Below are positions 46,886-57,545 of a stretch of DNA of 64,000 nt, piece after piece (the stretch's first letter is position 1; each line of letters begins with the position of its first letter). The stretch is from the NCBI RefSeq assembly GCF_013368755.1, contig NC_049562.1, positions 3,410,001-3,474,000 of the forward strand, in the 5' to 3' direction. The stretch is from Talaromyces rugulosus (lineage: Eukaryota > Ascomycota > Eurotiomycetes > Eurotiales > Trichocomaceae). The notes under the pieces are model-generated. The model was not told the DNA's origin. It saw only the letters and a program-made list of their open reading frames with translations, and did no database searches. A program made the translations under genes and the position numbers.

Positions 46886-48034
46886 ATTGATTTCTTTCCT
46901 TTTTCCTTTTTTTTTTCACGGGTTTGGTTCGGTTTAGGTTCGGGGTTTGTCGAGGGATTTGTTAGTTTTGGGTGTTTGGAAATGGTCTGGTCTGGTTTTT
47001 AAGCTACGTTATGTTATGAATTATCTAGGTTATAGATTACTGAGCATTGATCAAGTATATTGCATCTTCATAACATCTTTTTGCTGATTGTTCCTAATCA
47101 CTTTTACTTGTTCTCCCTTTTAGTAATGAAAGCGTCGCAGCTTTTAGTGGATGTTCTCAAAAATATATTGATGATTACAGCTGTAGACTCCTTCGATGCT
47201 CCCTTGTCAACTGGTATTTCGTCGAGTCGAGGCCGGCAACTGGTATATACAGGTGTCAGCAAATAATGATCATACGATCTGAGAGGACTCCTAAAAGTGT
47301 TATTAGCTATAGAATATTTCTAATATACTTTCAGGTTACTTCCACGTCAATGTCGGATAACATAATTAATATATAGTAGTAGTAAATAATGCTGGATATA
47401 TAATTATGCTATGATATATACAAGACGTAATCAGTACAATCAGCTAAGACGACCAAAAACCGTCCATGACCAGCGCAGGAACCCAGAATACAAACAGTGC
47501 AGTTCATCCAAGACGACCAACTGTATCCCATTCCCCATGCCCAGTCATATAAGACTACAAGTGTAGTCTGTTCACGCGCACCAAATTAAAAGAGTTAGGG
47601 TTGACCCCGGCATGCAAATATAACGCCGAGAATAAAAAATAAAAGCACTGCTAGCGTTGAAGCAGAGCAATGTGTCCAAAAAAAAAAAAATTTGGACCGA
47701 GCATTCAGCGCTTATTTTTGCGCAGGCTCAAGGCTCCATCAAAAAGTAAAGTGGTAAACAACAATGAGGTGTATAAACGCCATGATGCCACATAAATAGT
47801 AGGTATCCCAGATCCAATAAACCGTCCCATATCCGTAAACCCAAATAACAAAAACCAATAAAGGAGGGGAGAATATATAGCAAGAATGAGCGACGAATCG
47901 ACGAATCGACAAAGCGCAGGTATCACGAAAAGGAAGGATTATCAACTCGGTCGGGCCAGCCTCGACGGTTGGCGCAAAAAGGGGGGGAAAAAGAAGAAAA
48001 AAGGTATATCGAATCCTCACCGAGGAAAGTCGGC
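46886..48034. other. Convergent 3' flanks
   Basis: This 1.15-kb gap lies between two converging genes and is AT-rich around 47290-47420. An A run lies at 47678-47690. No gene or repeat is supported. Confidence 0.4.
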
Positions 48035-49192
48035 TCACATAGAGCCCAGTCGTAATAGCGCTTCAACTGCAGCGCGTTCTTCATGATCACCACCAACGCC
48101 GTCCGGAAGAGCAAAACCTGATTGTTGAAAGAGGAAACCGCCTGGCACAGACTTGGCCAGAGCGGCGGGTGCAGCAGGACCGCCAGGGTGACGCTGCGCG
48201 TGTGTATGTACAGTATTGTTTGTATTTATAATTCCTCCGCCGTTGAGGGACCGGGCACGAAGCGCGTCGGCGCCCATTCCAGCCCAGTCCTCTTCGTCGG
48301 TGACATCGCCTTCGTCCCATTCTTCGTCTGGAATGGCGTCGTCAGGCACGTCGGACGAGGAGCAGTATTCGCGAGAGTCGCCGTCCAAGGACATCTTATC
48401 GGCTTCGTTGTCGCCGTAGTCGAGGTCCGAGTGGGAAAAGACGGCAGAGTCTGCCATGCTGGTACCGTAGACTGGTCTTGCATTTCTCCACTGGGAGTTC
48501 TGGGGGATTTGCACTCCCCCATAGGAATTTGAGATGCTGGACGGCGGTGACGTGGATTGGTAGGCCTGGCGATCTCGAGGAGGTTGACCACGACGGCGGG
48601 CATCCCAACGACCCCATCCTATTTTCTCAAAGATAACGTCTCCACCAACGCCGCCACCTTCGCTAACGTTGCCTCTGCCTTCTAGCGCTCCCACGACGAG
48701 GCGACGCGCTTTGGCGGGAGGGATACCTGCAAACCCCGGAACGGAGGTGGTGAGATAGCCCATGACATGGCGGATGGCAAGGGGTCCATGGGCCAGCAGG
48801 ATATCAGGCAGGTGGTATGTGGCTAGCATGGTCGGGGTGATGGCACCCACGCTATCGAGGTTGAGCGAGTTGGTCGCATGGAGGTGGTCCTGGCTTTTGG
48901 CGTGGTCGACGGCGTCCTGGAGGTCGATATCGGAGTCGACGTGCATGGGGGCGTGGGGGGGAGAGTGAGGAAAGCCTTCAGCATGGCGATGCTTGAAGCC
49001 GTGGGGAGGCAAATTCGGAGAAATGGAGTTGGGAGGAGTCGGAAGCATGGCAGACTGGCCGGGGCGAGCAGCTGCGACAGTGAAGGCGCCTCTGCTGTCT
49101 TTGGCAGGGTTGCGATGAGCAGGAATATCAACGGAGGCCGTTTGGCCAGCAAGCGCCATGGCGATGCTGGAAACGGCGATTTGGGGAGCCAT
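48035..49192 (-). CDS. Sin3-binding protein, Stb3 family
   Basis: A single exon encodes 385 aa. Residues 50-65 (MLPTPPNSISPNLPPH) and then 115-210 contain the Stb3 domain: ITPTMLATYHLPDILLAHGP, then RHVMGYLTTSVPGFAGIPPA, a KARRLVVGALEGRG segment and, later, FEKIGWGRWDARRRGQPP. The C-terminal third is acidic (PDDAIPDEEWDEGDVTDEED) and ends in a short helix. In yeast, Stb3 binds the ribosomal RNA processing element in promoters of ribosome-biogenesis genes and recruits the Sin3-Rpd3 histone deacetylase when TORC1 is low. A 2.1-kb intergenic region lies upstream, which is long for this window. Family membership is strong; conservation of the yeast role is inferred. Confidence 0.88.
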   Translation of the reverse strand: MAPQIAVSSIAMALAGQTASVDIPAHRNPAKDSRGAFTVAAARPGQSAMLPTPPNSISPNLPPHGFKHRHAEGFPHSPPHAPMHVDSDIDLQDAVDHAKSQDHLHATNSLNLDSVGAITPTMLATYHLPDILLAHGPLAIRHVMGYLTTSVPGFAGIPPAKARRLVVGALEGRGNVSEGGGVGGDVIFEKIGWGRWDARRRGQPPRDRQAYQSTSPPSSISNSYGGVQIPQNSQWRNARPVYGTSMADSAVFSHSDLDYGDNEADKMSLDGDSREYCSSSDVPDDAIPDEEWDEGDVTDEEDWAGMGADALRARSLNGGGIINTNNTVHTHAQRHPGGPAAPAALAKSVPGGFLFQQSGFALPDGVGGDHEERAAVEALLRLGSM

Positions 49193-51315
49193 GATTGCGG
49201 TTGGCAGGGTGTTTCAGAACTGGATGGAACAGGGGATGAGTCAGACGTCAGGATGGCTGAGATTAGGGGGAGGCGATGAGACGAAAGGGGAGGTGGGAAA
49301 CAAAGAAAGCGATGGAAAACGCGATGAAAATAGTAGTAGGATGGAGGACGGCGAAGAAAGGACTCACGTCACGGATGCGCGACTTCTTTTGGTTGATATT
49401 CTGGCTGACACGAGGGTCGTTTTGTTTGGCAGCAACGTAGGGAGCAAGAGCGAATGCGATGCGACGAGATGCGATGCGACGCGCTAGGCAGGAGCTGGCT
49501 GATAAGGCAGGCAGGCGGCTGTCTGTCTTGTCTGTGTGGACAACGAACAGTGGTTCGAAGCGAAATGGGGGGGGGGGGAAAGGTTCTTCTCGGTGGTGAG
49601 AGAGTAGAGAGAGAAGAAGAAGCGAAGGAAAGAAGCAGCGATATGACTGTGATGGTGAGTGATTTCGGCGATGATGACTGTGTCTGTGTCTGTGTACAGG
49701 GCAAGGGCCGATGGGTCCAGGCTGTGTGGGGGCAACGCCCAGACGATAATGCCGCATGCGGCTAGCGCCGTACGCGTCCGTCTGGCATGCGCTGTAATTT
49801 ACATTATTTACCGGTCTGCGCCGGCCATTTGGCTGCGAGCGCCCTGGCCACGGCCGCCACGCACCCGGTGACCGGTACGATACGGTACGGTAAGGGGACA
49901 CTGACAGACGCAGAGAGCAGCACATGCGCCGCGGTATGGGCGCGTGGCCGGCTTGATTGGCGCTGCTGCACCTTGCGGGAGCTTTCGGAGGCCCTCCAGG
50001 TCATGCGCATCTTCTGTCCCGCCGCCGTACTCTGAGTACTGCCTGCACCCTCATTCCTGCCGTCGCCGGGCGACAGCTCCTTACTATTATTATATTACTT
50101 CTTGATGGATTGTAGATTACTATTATTGCATTGATTTGTTCACATTCATCACAAACAGTGCCAGCACAGCTGCGATGTTCCAGTGAAGCGCCCGCATAAG
50201 CGTCATGGAGAAACCGGGGTCAGCCAAGGACCGTGGGCGGTGGTTAACCAGGTTGTATTCTCTGCGTGCCGCATGAGCCGCGTTCATAGGCCACCACGCC
50301 GCAGCGCGCGCAAAGCTGCCAAAGCTTCATCGAGGCACGTGGATCAATAAGATGTCTGTATTGCTACATCACCCCCAGACGCACCCTTTCCCTCTGATGG
50401 CGATGGCGATGACGTTGTTTTTTCTTTTCTTCTCGGCCTTGCATCCGACTTGCATCGGTGCCGATCGCATCCAGTTGACCTCGGGATACGACTAGGTCTT
50501 TGCGGGTCACGTGATGGCTGTAGCCCCAACTCTATCCCCCAGAGTCAAGAACTGGTCTGTCAGAGACTGCGCCTCGTACAATTAAGAACGGGTTAACTTG
50601 ACTTATAAGCCGATACGTTTCAGCTTGCATCTGCTTTTGAATGGCTGGCCGTGGTGAGCGGCACTCTATTGCCGAAAACGGTAATTATCCTCCACGTCAA
50701 CCATTGCTGTTGTTATTATTATTATTATGGCTGCAGTCGTAATTCAAACATGTCTTAGTCGCCCTAAATGGCGTGGATCAGTCTTCCATTAGTCCATCCA
50801 ATTACTCCAGACATTACGATGCCCAACTATACCTGTCCCGCCAGCCATTAGATTATTATTCTTTTGTACTTCTGTGTCAACGAAACTAGTCCTGGTGGAA
50901 ATGAGTAATCTCGTTACTATTAAACAATAACATCACGAACAGCTAGCTCTATTTAGATATTTAGAAAGTACCACCATGGTGCGCGGACCGGGCGTGCTCC
51001 TGTTGTCGGCCCGGGGAGCCAACCCCCACCTGCCTCGACAGCATCCGACAAGCTCCAGCTTTCCCCTCTCCGAATCCCCTCACTGTGCACACTGCGTTTC
51101 GGAACAGTCATTTGCTAGCAAAAAAGTGAATTGAATTTATTTTATTTTTTAAAGTGCGGCCGAAAATGGATAATATGGCATGGACACTCGAGGAACCCGC
51201 ATTAATCGTGACCGCTGTAGATTGACTGCCTCTATTACTATATCAATCAATGAATGCAGCAGATTAATACAACCTCTTAATCCAAGGTCCGGTTGCCAAC
51301 GACGAAAAACCCACC
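49193..51315. promoter_or_regulatory. Long divergent intergenic region
   Basis: This 2.1-kb gap lies between the Stb3-like gene and the CoA-transferase-like gene. It has a G run (49567-49578), interspersed GCGATGCGAC units (49454-49485) and GGTACGATACGGTACGG (49874-49890). Open frames on both strands here overlap each other and look non-coding. Both promoters and a long Stb3-like leader are the likely contents. Confidence 0.4.
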
Positions 51316-53158
51316 ATGGCCACCCCAGAATACTCTCCAACCCAAGAAGCTCAACGCATTTTAGGTTTCTTATGCCAGCAATCACACGCCCTCAACCTCC
51401 CCTCCGCAGTCGCCGACAACCAAGACGTCGTCCAATTCCACTCGACCACGGGCAAGATATTCTTCCCCATCCCTTTCAAAGAAACCGAAACCCTCGCCGC
51501 TCTCAAGGCCATCGAGGCCCTGACGGCCGCTGAGCTTGCCAATCTCCGGTTCGGCAGCAAGAAAAGGAATGTGAGCGTTAGTTTAGAAGGGGCTACCTAC
51601 TTTGGGTGCCAGGCTTATATGGCCAAAGTGGGCGGGTTGGGGAAATTGGATCCAGATGTACGATCCAAACTCAAAGGTTTGTCCTTCTCTTGAAAAGTAT
51701 ATGTATCAAACTGACTAAATAGATACCGATCTTCTGGCCGCACAATCAAATGGATACCGAAGAATGTCCGCAAATCTCTACCGAACCAAAGACGGCAAAT
51801 TCTTTCACATCCACGGCTCCCTAGAGGCTACCTCGACCCTGAACATGATTGGCTTGGAAGGGCAACGATCGGATCTGACCGACTATCAGGAAATCATCAA
51901 GACCATCGAGGCCCATGTTAGCAAATATACTGCGGCAGAGCTGGAGGAGATGAATGCAGAAAGGAGACAGGCCGGGGTGACTGCGTACAAATATGACGAC
52001 TTTATTCAAACACCTCATGTTAGTTTCTTTCGGAACGATGCTAAAATAAAATACTGACTAATCCAGGGAAAATTGAACGTACAACAACCACCTTGGAAAG
52101 TGGCCAAATTGAGAGGAAACTTACCCCCGACACCTTTCCCTACTACAACAACAACTAGCACCGGTAAAGTCCTAGGTGGAATCAAAGTCCTCGAACTCTG
52201 CCGAATTATCGCCGGCCCAACCATCACTCGCATCCTCGCCGAATACGGCGCCGACGTTTTGAAAATCACCAGCCCGAGTTTGAGCGACGTCCCCTTTTTC
52301 CAGGTCGATGGCAACATGGGCAAACACGCTGCCGATCTAGATCTCAAGACCGCCGAGGGCCGTGCTGAATTTGAGAGGCTGCTGGCGGATGTTGATGTCT
52401 TTGTGGATGGATACCGCCCTGGCGCGCTTGAGAAGCTTGGGTATGGGCCAGAGCAGCTGGCCGAGCTAGCAGAGAAACGGGGTAAAGGAATTGTCTATGT
52501 AAATGAAAACTGTTTTGGATACGAGGGCGAGTGGGCTGGGCGTCCTGGATGGCAGCAGATTGCCGACTGCGTATGCTTTTTCTCTCTCTTTATTTTAGTG
52601 AATACAGATGCTGACTGGCTCAAGGTAACCGGAATCGCCTGGGCCCAGGGCCAATTCATGGGCCTCGACACACCCATGGTCCCTCCCTTCCCAATCTCCG
52701 ACTACGGCACTGGCTGCATGGGCGCAATTGCAGCTCTATCAGGCCTCTACCATCGTGCCAAAACAGGGGGCTCATATCACGCAAAAGCCTCATTGATGCA
52801 TTACGATATTTTACTCTTCGCGGTTGGCAAATATCCCGATTTCATCCAAAAGCGTCTACGTGACGAGCAGTTGCCCGAGTTTTTTAATCTGCGGCATCAC
52901 GATAGCGTTGATCGGATATCTGCGACTACGTTGCGGATGCTGCGTAAGCGGTTTCCAGACTTGTTTGATTCGTTGTCATCACCATATACGGAGAAATGGT
53001 TTTCGGTGGGTTATAATGAGGAGATTGAAGTTGTCAAGCCTATTGCGCAGATTGACGGCGTTGATAATACGTTCGTTAGGGCTAGTCGGCCGAACGGGAG
53101 TGATAGAGCGTCGTGGGAGGGATTTGCTGTTGAAGAAGATGATCGTAGAATTCAATAG
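51316..53158 (+). CDS. Family III CoA-transferase (CaiB/BaiF)-like protein
   Basis: Four exons, 51316-51676, 51723-52018, 52067-52570 and 52625-53158, close to 564 aa. The second half carries family landmarks: VLELCRIIAGPTITRILAEYGADVLKI near residue 245 (the CoA-binding first strand) and VFVDGYRPGALEKLGYGPE near 320. GRPGWQQIADC follows near 385, then DYGTGCMGAIAALSGLYHR. The first 220 residues resemble a degenerate copy of the same fold (YRRMSANLYRTKDGKFFHIHG). Family III enzymes swap CoA between acyl groups through a catalytic Asp. At the expected GRPGYD-like position the sequence is GRPGWQQ, so activity is uncertain. A role as the 3-oxoadipate CoA-transferase of the cluster to the right is conceivable but weak, since those are usually family I enzymes. 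Confidence 0.82.
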
Positions 53159-54035
53159 ATAGCTTATATCGGTCTGGGTGTTTTATTAAATAGATAGACA
53201 TGTCGAACGAGTATTCAGTATAAAAAGACAATAAAATATGAATATCACTAATTTCGGTACTGTCGCGCCCGAAATGTACTTTATGATCCTGGACACAGAA
53301 AATTGTTCGCAAACCCTAATTCTATAGCAACGCTAAGCCTACTATGGATAGTATTAAATACACTAATTTGTATGAAACTCATATTGGTATCTGTAAATAA
53401 TAGTATTGTAGATATAAATATGTCTAGAAGGTTTAGTCTGTTATAAAAGTATACTGGTGAAGAATGAATGGCTGACTCGCAATGATTCTAATGCCATTTG
53501 GTTGCCTGTTGGGTATCGAGCAACTTCTTCCGCCGTGTATGAGAAGCATGCTTGTTGTGGGACGTGCTTCAGGTCGAGTTACTTTTCTGAAGTTGATTTG
53601 ATGATGTTTATTCATGGTGTAACGACTCTAATATTTTTAAATCTCATTTTTTAAAAGAAAAGCCTAGAAGACTTGGGCTTTTATACTGTATTTAAGTTGT
53701 TACTAGACTTTTCTGTTGCGTTTATTACGATTTATCGTCGCAGCCTGATATTTCTCTAGGCCACTAGAATGTTCTAGGTTGTCAAAATAGGATATACAGG
53801 TATCATACAAGAATCTTGGTCATATTACTGTGCAGTACCATTTACATCAGATGTGGTTGGACTATAACTACCTTTTTCATAGACTAGCTCGTTTCAGCAC
53901 CTCATGAATCAGCGGGGCTCGATACGGTCTGTTTCAATAGAGATTTAAAAAGAATTCAAATGAGTTCATGACTGACCTTGTAAACCCCCCCCCCCCGACA
54001 ATTTTACATTACCATCCTCGTAGTTCCTTAGTGCC

Positions 54036-54158
54036 ATGAGGACCCAAGACTTCATTGGCAACACACTGGATCAGTCTATGATCGATGGCATGCGAAGACT
54101 CAAAAAGTTAGCCGCAGAAACGGTACAGGCATATGAGGGTCGGGATTCCGAAAATTAG
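54036..54158 (+). CDS. Tiny open frame inside the insertion, doubtful
   Basis: ATG to TAG encodes 40 aa, beginning MRTQDFIGNTLDQS and containing a charged helix MRRLKKLAAETVQAYEG. Composition is less AT-biased than the surroundings and could be the end of a captured gene. No homologue is recognised. Confidence 0.2.
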   Translation: MRTQDFIGNTLDQSMIDGMRRLKKLAAETVQAYEGRDSEN

Positions 54159-54796
54159 TGATAAAGCGGTCATTCAATTGTTTACTATAGTTTCCGGTGC
54201 GTAGTAGATGGAGTTACACTTCGTAAGGTGATCGTACAAGCTTTTCATTAAACATTAAGGTGGATGATTTACGCCAAGTATGACTATCCTTGTATGCCTT
54301 CGAAGCAGCAAAAGGATTCTGAGTTGCAAACGCGTGGAGTGAGGTTTGATTTTGAATTATGCCAATTTCTGATCTGATTTTTAAATGATATTGTTATGTG
54401 GTATTATGTGATATAATAGATGTCTTTTTGCTTTAAGAGCCTCTTTAGTAAGGGATTTGGTACCTGCATACAAAGCCCTACATTAAGAAACAGAATCACA
54501 TGATATATCGCACGATGACATTCTCCAAAAAAGACCAATCGTAGCAAGGCTTAGCGCTAATTTTCAGGACCTATATGTATTTAACTAGTGACCACGTGCT
54601 CTCGCACGCCGTAGCCCTGAAATGAACGCGCGCTAGCGCATGCTGAAACGGGGTGAATAATATGCTGCATTTCTTCTGCAGCAATCATCACAGGACTTCA
54701 ATGTATAAAAAATGGGATATCTGTTAATACATAACCACATTGGAACAGCGCTTTACATACATTGGATCTATTTTTAATTAACGTAAATTAATCCCA

Positions 54797-55048
54797 CTCT
54801 CCAGGATTAGCCGTGTTATCTCCAGAATTAATCAGGAAACTCTCAAAATCAAAATCCTCCAAATCCTCAATATCGGCACCGGCGCTCCAAAGATTCGTTT
54901 TCAGCTGAGCTGACAGTAGTTTGGGCTGTATATCCAGCTTCCAGTACATAGCCTCAATGGTATTCTTTATTCCAGCGTCTTCTAGCATTCTCTCATCGTT
55001 AAAGTTGTTAGAAAAGTAGTATGATACTATTGCTTGAGCATATAACAC
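54797..55048 (-). pseudogene. Protein-coding relic inside the insertion
   Basis: An open stretch without a good start reads into DERMLEDAGIKNTIEAMYWK and ends in an acidic tail DIEDLEDFDFESFLI before a stop. Codons are reasonable while the flanks are AT-rich decay, so this is probably the 3' end of a broken gene. The family is not recognised. Confidence 0.3.
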
Positions 55049-55379
55049 AATGTTGAGCTTGATAGTTATATTTCTCTGCTCTTCTATATTATTCTAAGCT
55101 TTTGTGGAAATGTTACTTATTCCCTATTATATAACTTCATTATCCTATCTAAGATAGTTACTCTATTCACTAAATAGTACTAGCTTAAAGAATTTACCTA
55201 TTCTTAGATTATTATTACTAGTCTCGATAGAGTAAGTATTTATAAGGCACTATCTAGAATAATCTCACAGTAAGGGAACTTATATGGATCTTGTAGAATG
55301 TTAGATTGCTATTTATACTAAGAACAGTTTTAAACAGTTCTATTACTAATATAGGAGGCTGTTAGACTAGTATACGATG

Positions 55380-55718
55380 CTAACTTGCTTCTAGCCGGGG
55401 ATATATTTTAAGTTTCTTTGGTCTTTTAATTATTTTTAAACTTAGTAATAATGATATTAATTTATCTTTTCCAAAAAAAGAAGGAAATCGTTGCACAAGT
55501 AGTGGATTTTGAGCCTTTTCATCTTCTCTGCCACAATATCCCTCAGGCAAGAAGAACAATGCTTTTTGGAGGGAAGAAGACCTATGAATTAACCCTCTCC
55601 AGGCACGGCATATCCGCTGGGCGGCTGTAAGTAATGTTTGATTATCTAATTGTAATAAGATTGATTCGAGGATTTCTGGTATCGAGATCACGCTCTGGGC
55701 GCTGGAGGCTGTCACCAT
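55380..55718 (-). pseudogene. Truncated F-box protein gene
   Basis: An ATG at 55718 opens a 112-aa frame. Residues 10-55 match the fungal F-box: IPEILESILLQLDNQTLLTA followed by QRICRAWRGLIHRSSSLQKALFF. Intact fungal F-box proteins of this kind run 250-500 aa, and here the frame decays into Lys/Leu-rich AT-biased sequence and stops. The gene is therefore truncated or degenerate. F-box proteins select substrates for SCF ubiquitin ligases. It lies within the TIR-bounded insertion, left of an inverted repeat whose left arm starts 138 bp away. Confidence 0.55.
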
Positions 55719-55855
55719 TGTGCAGGACTTTGGACGAGCTTATGCAGTTGAGTTTCGATAAGGTAACTGTGAATGTGATTAGATATTGTAAAACGCTGCT
55801 TTACCATCGCTCGATGCACTAACTGGTTATTATTATACAGCAGTGGGCGTTGAAA

Positions 55856-56404
55856 TCTGGACCTAGAGGGTATCTTCTTTTGGCAAGGGCTTGAGACCTC
55901 GGCAGTGGGATGTGTTTTGTACTGGCTATCTTTGTGTAAAAGAAATGTAAAGATGGATTTGTTTCTACCTCTTTTAGACTTCTATCACATTAAAGTAAGA
56001 AACTAATCTAGATTGCTAATATGGTGTAGGACTATCATTAATTGTGTCATTTGTATTATTGACTTACCCCAATGATTTTAATAGGTGTAGAATACTTTAT
56101 GAGGTTGTATTAATATTCCTTTGCTTACAGCCGTAGGACGCTAGCTATCAACGCAAAAAAGGAACTGGTTCCACCGGCCAAACAAGATCCACCTTTTTCT
56201 CCACTTTCAGTGTCCATCTGACTCCATCACCGAACGCGTTGTATACTCAAACTGTACAAAGCCCTAAATATCCTCACAATATAAGACCTATGATGTTTGC
56301 TAAGCAAAAACTACACAGAAACACACAAATATAGCCAGTACAAAATACATCCCACTGCCGAGGTCTCAAGCCCTTGCCAAAAGAAGATACCCTCTAGGTC
56401 CAGA
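55856..56404. repeat. 82-bp inverted repeat pair (foldback structure)
   Basis: Bases 55856-55937 and 56323-56404 are reverse complements with only two mismatches, separated by 385 bp. The arms contain GGCAAGGGCTTGAGACCTCG. The near-identity contrasts with the decayed surroundings, so this inversion is younger than the outer element. It could be a nested MITE-like foldback element or a local inverted duplication. Confidence 0.85.
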
Positions 56405-56756
56405 CCGCTGCTAAAAATTCTCCCAAGCCCCGAATTGCAGCTGCACAACCCGATCAAAGTTTTTTTCTAGTGCCAAGTCATCAGACTGTATTCTTGTAAA
56501 ACTTGAGCGTGAATTGTTGACTCTGCAAGAATCGGTACTTTTGGGGTCCAACTAGGCAGGGGTGCACAACCATAATTGTCAGGAAATGGAGCCCGCTAAA
56601 AATAATTAACTAAAAAACCAGCGACACCCAATTCGCCTTTTACTGTATATACTGTATGCTATATATTGTGCCAAATTGTGAGACCGCCTGGTATGTCTTG
56701 GTATTAGGGTTTGGGAACAGATGTTGAAGGACATTTCGGGCGCGACAGTACATTAC

Positions 56757-56766
56757 CCGACGTCGG
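56757..56766. promoter_or_regulatory. CCG-N4-CGG palindrome upstream of NTF2-like gene
   Basis: CCGACGTCGG is a perfect palindrome 136-145 bp before the NTF2-like start and 9 bp outside the insertion's right end. Spacing and polarity fit an everted pair of half-sites for a Zn2Cys6 dimer. It differs by one base from the site at 60641-60650. Confidence 0.4.
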
Positions 56767-56901
56767 CTACACCCCTTTTCTACCCCCACCCAACTCTTAT
56801 ACATACATCAACTGATTATATCTACATAATTCGTAGTATCAAACAACATTGAACATTTCCCTCAGCCATACTCACAACCTACATTGATACTTAACATAAA
56901 A

Positions 56902-57479
56902 ATGGCCTACGAAATATCCATCTCCCAAAAACTATCCCCCTCGCTAGAACCGCACGCCTCCACTCTAAAAACATTTATGCAATCCTTCTACGCCACCAGC
57001 GACAATCCCACCGCTCACGAAGAGTACGCGCGCGAGTATTTCACGCCAGACGCCACGCTGATCATGGGCGGGAAGCGTGCTACGGGGTTTGACGGTTCGT
57101 ACCTTTTATTTTCTTCTGGCACCTTTTTTTTTTGATAAGTTGTTAGAAATACTATCTCTCCGCAAATCCCTCTGGACAAAAGTCTCCTCCCGCAGACACA
57201 CGGCGACAAAAATATTTTTTGGCGGGGAGAGTGATTTGATGCTTTTTGGAAAGGTGGTGTATGTGATGAAAGGAACCAGCAATGATGATGGGGTAGAGTT
57301 GGATTGGTCGGCGAGGGCAGAGTTTGTTTTTGATGATGGTGAGAGTAAAAAGCCAAGGATGAAGTATTATCAGGTGTATTTGGTGAGTACTCACGAAAAT
57401 TATTTGGCGCGGTTAAAAAGCTAAGAAAGATTAATAGGATACTGCTGCTCAACTCGCAGCAGCCCAAAAGGCGCTGTAG
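56902..57479 (+). CDS. NTF2/SnoaL-like small protein
   Basis: Three exons, 56902-57094, 57147-57382 and 57438-57479, close to 156 aa. The N-terminal helix (LEPHASTLKTFMQSFYATSD), then FTPDATLIMGGKRATGFD, and beta-strand blocks (DLMLFGKVVYVMKG; LDWSARAEFVFDDG; MKYYQVYL) fit the cone-shaped NTF2-like fold. That fold is used by SnoaL cyclases, scytalone dehydratase and many unknown fungal proteins. A short helical tail (AAQLAAAQKAL) follows. No catalytic residue set can be confirmed. The gene is next to the aromatic-catabolism genes and has a CCG-N4-CGG palindrome 145 bp upstream, so it may be co-regulated. Confidence 0.78.
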
Positions 57480-57545
57480 ACGCATTGGTTGATACATCGA
57501 TTGATATGTAATGCTAATATATACATGATGAATAAATTTTACTCC

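Larger units (their letters stand above)
53260..56748. mobile_element. Degenerate TIR-bounded insertion, TA-flanked
   Basis: The two ends carry the same sequence in inverted orientation. CTGTCGCGCCCGAAATGT is at 53260-53277 and its reverse complement at 56731-56748, perfect over 18 bp. Both are flanked by TA (53258-53259 and 56749-56750). Further in, CAAACCCTAAT recurs (53310-53320; complement at 56703-56713) after a spacer of different length. The interior is AT-rich, has no intact transposase, and carries scrambled gene pieces, consistent with repeat-induced point mutation and decay. A TA duplication is usual for Tc1/mariner-like elements, but GTAC is also shared at both ends, so the superfamily is left open. 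Confidence 0.6.

Noticed and set aside
49263..49925. 220-codon minus-strand frame upstream of the Stb3-like gene
   Set aside because: Composition follows simple GCGATGCGA-type repeats, other frames are open too, and no domain is visible.
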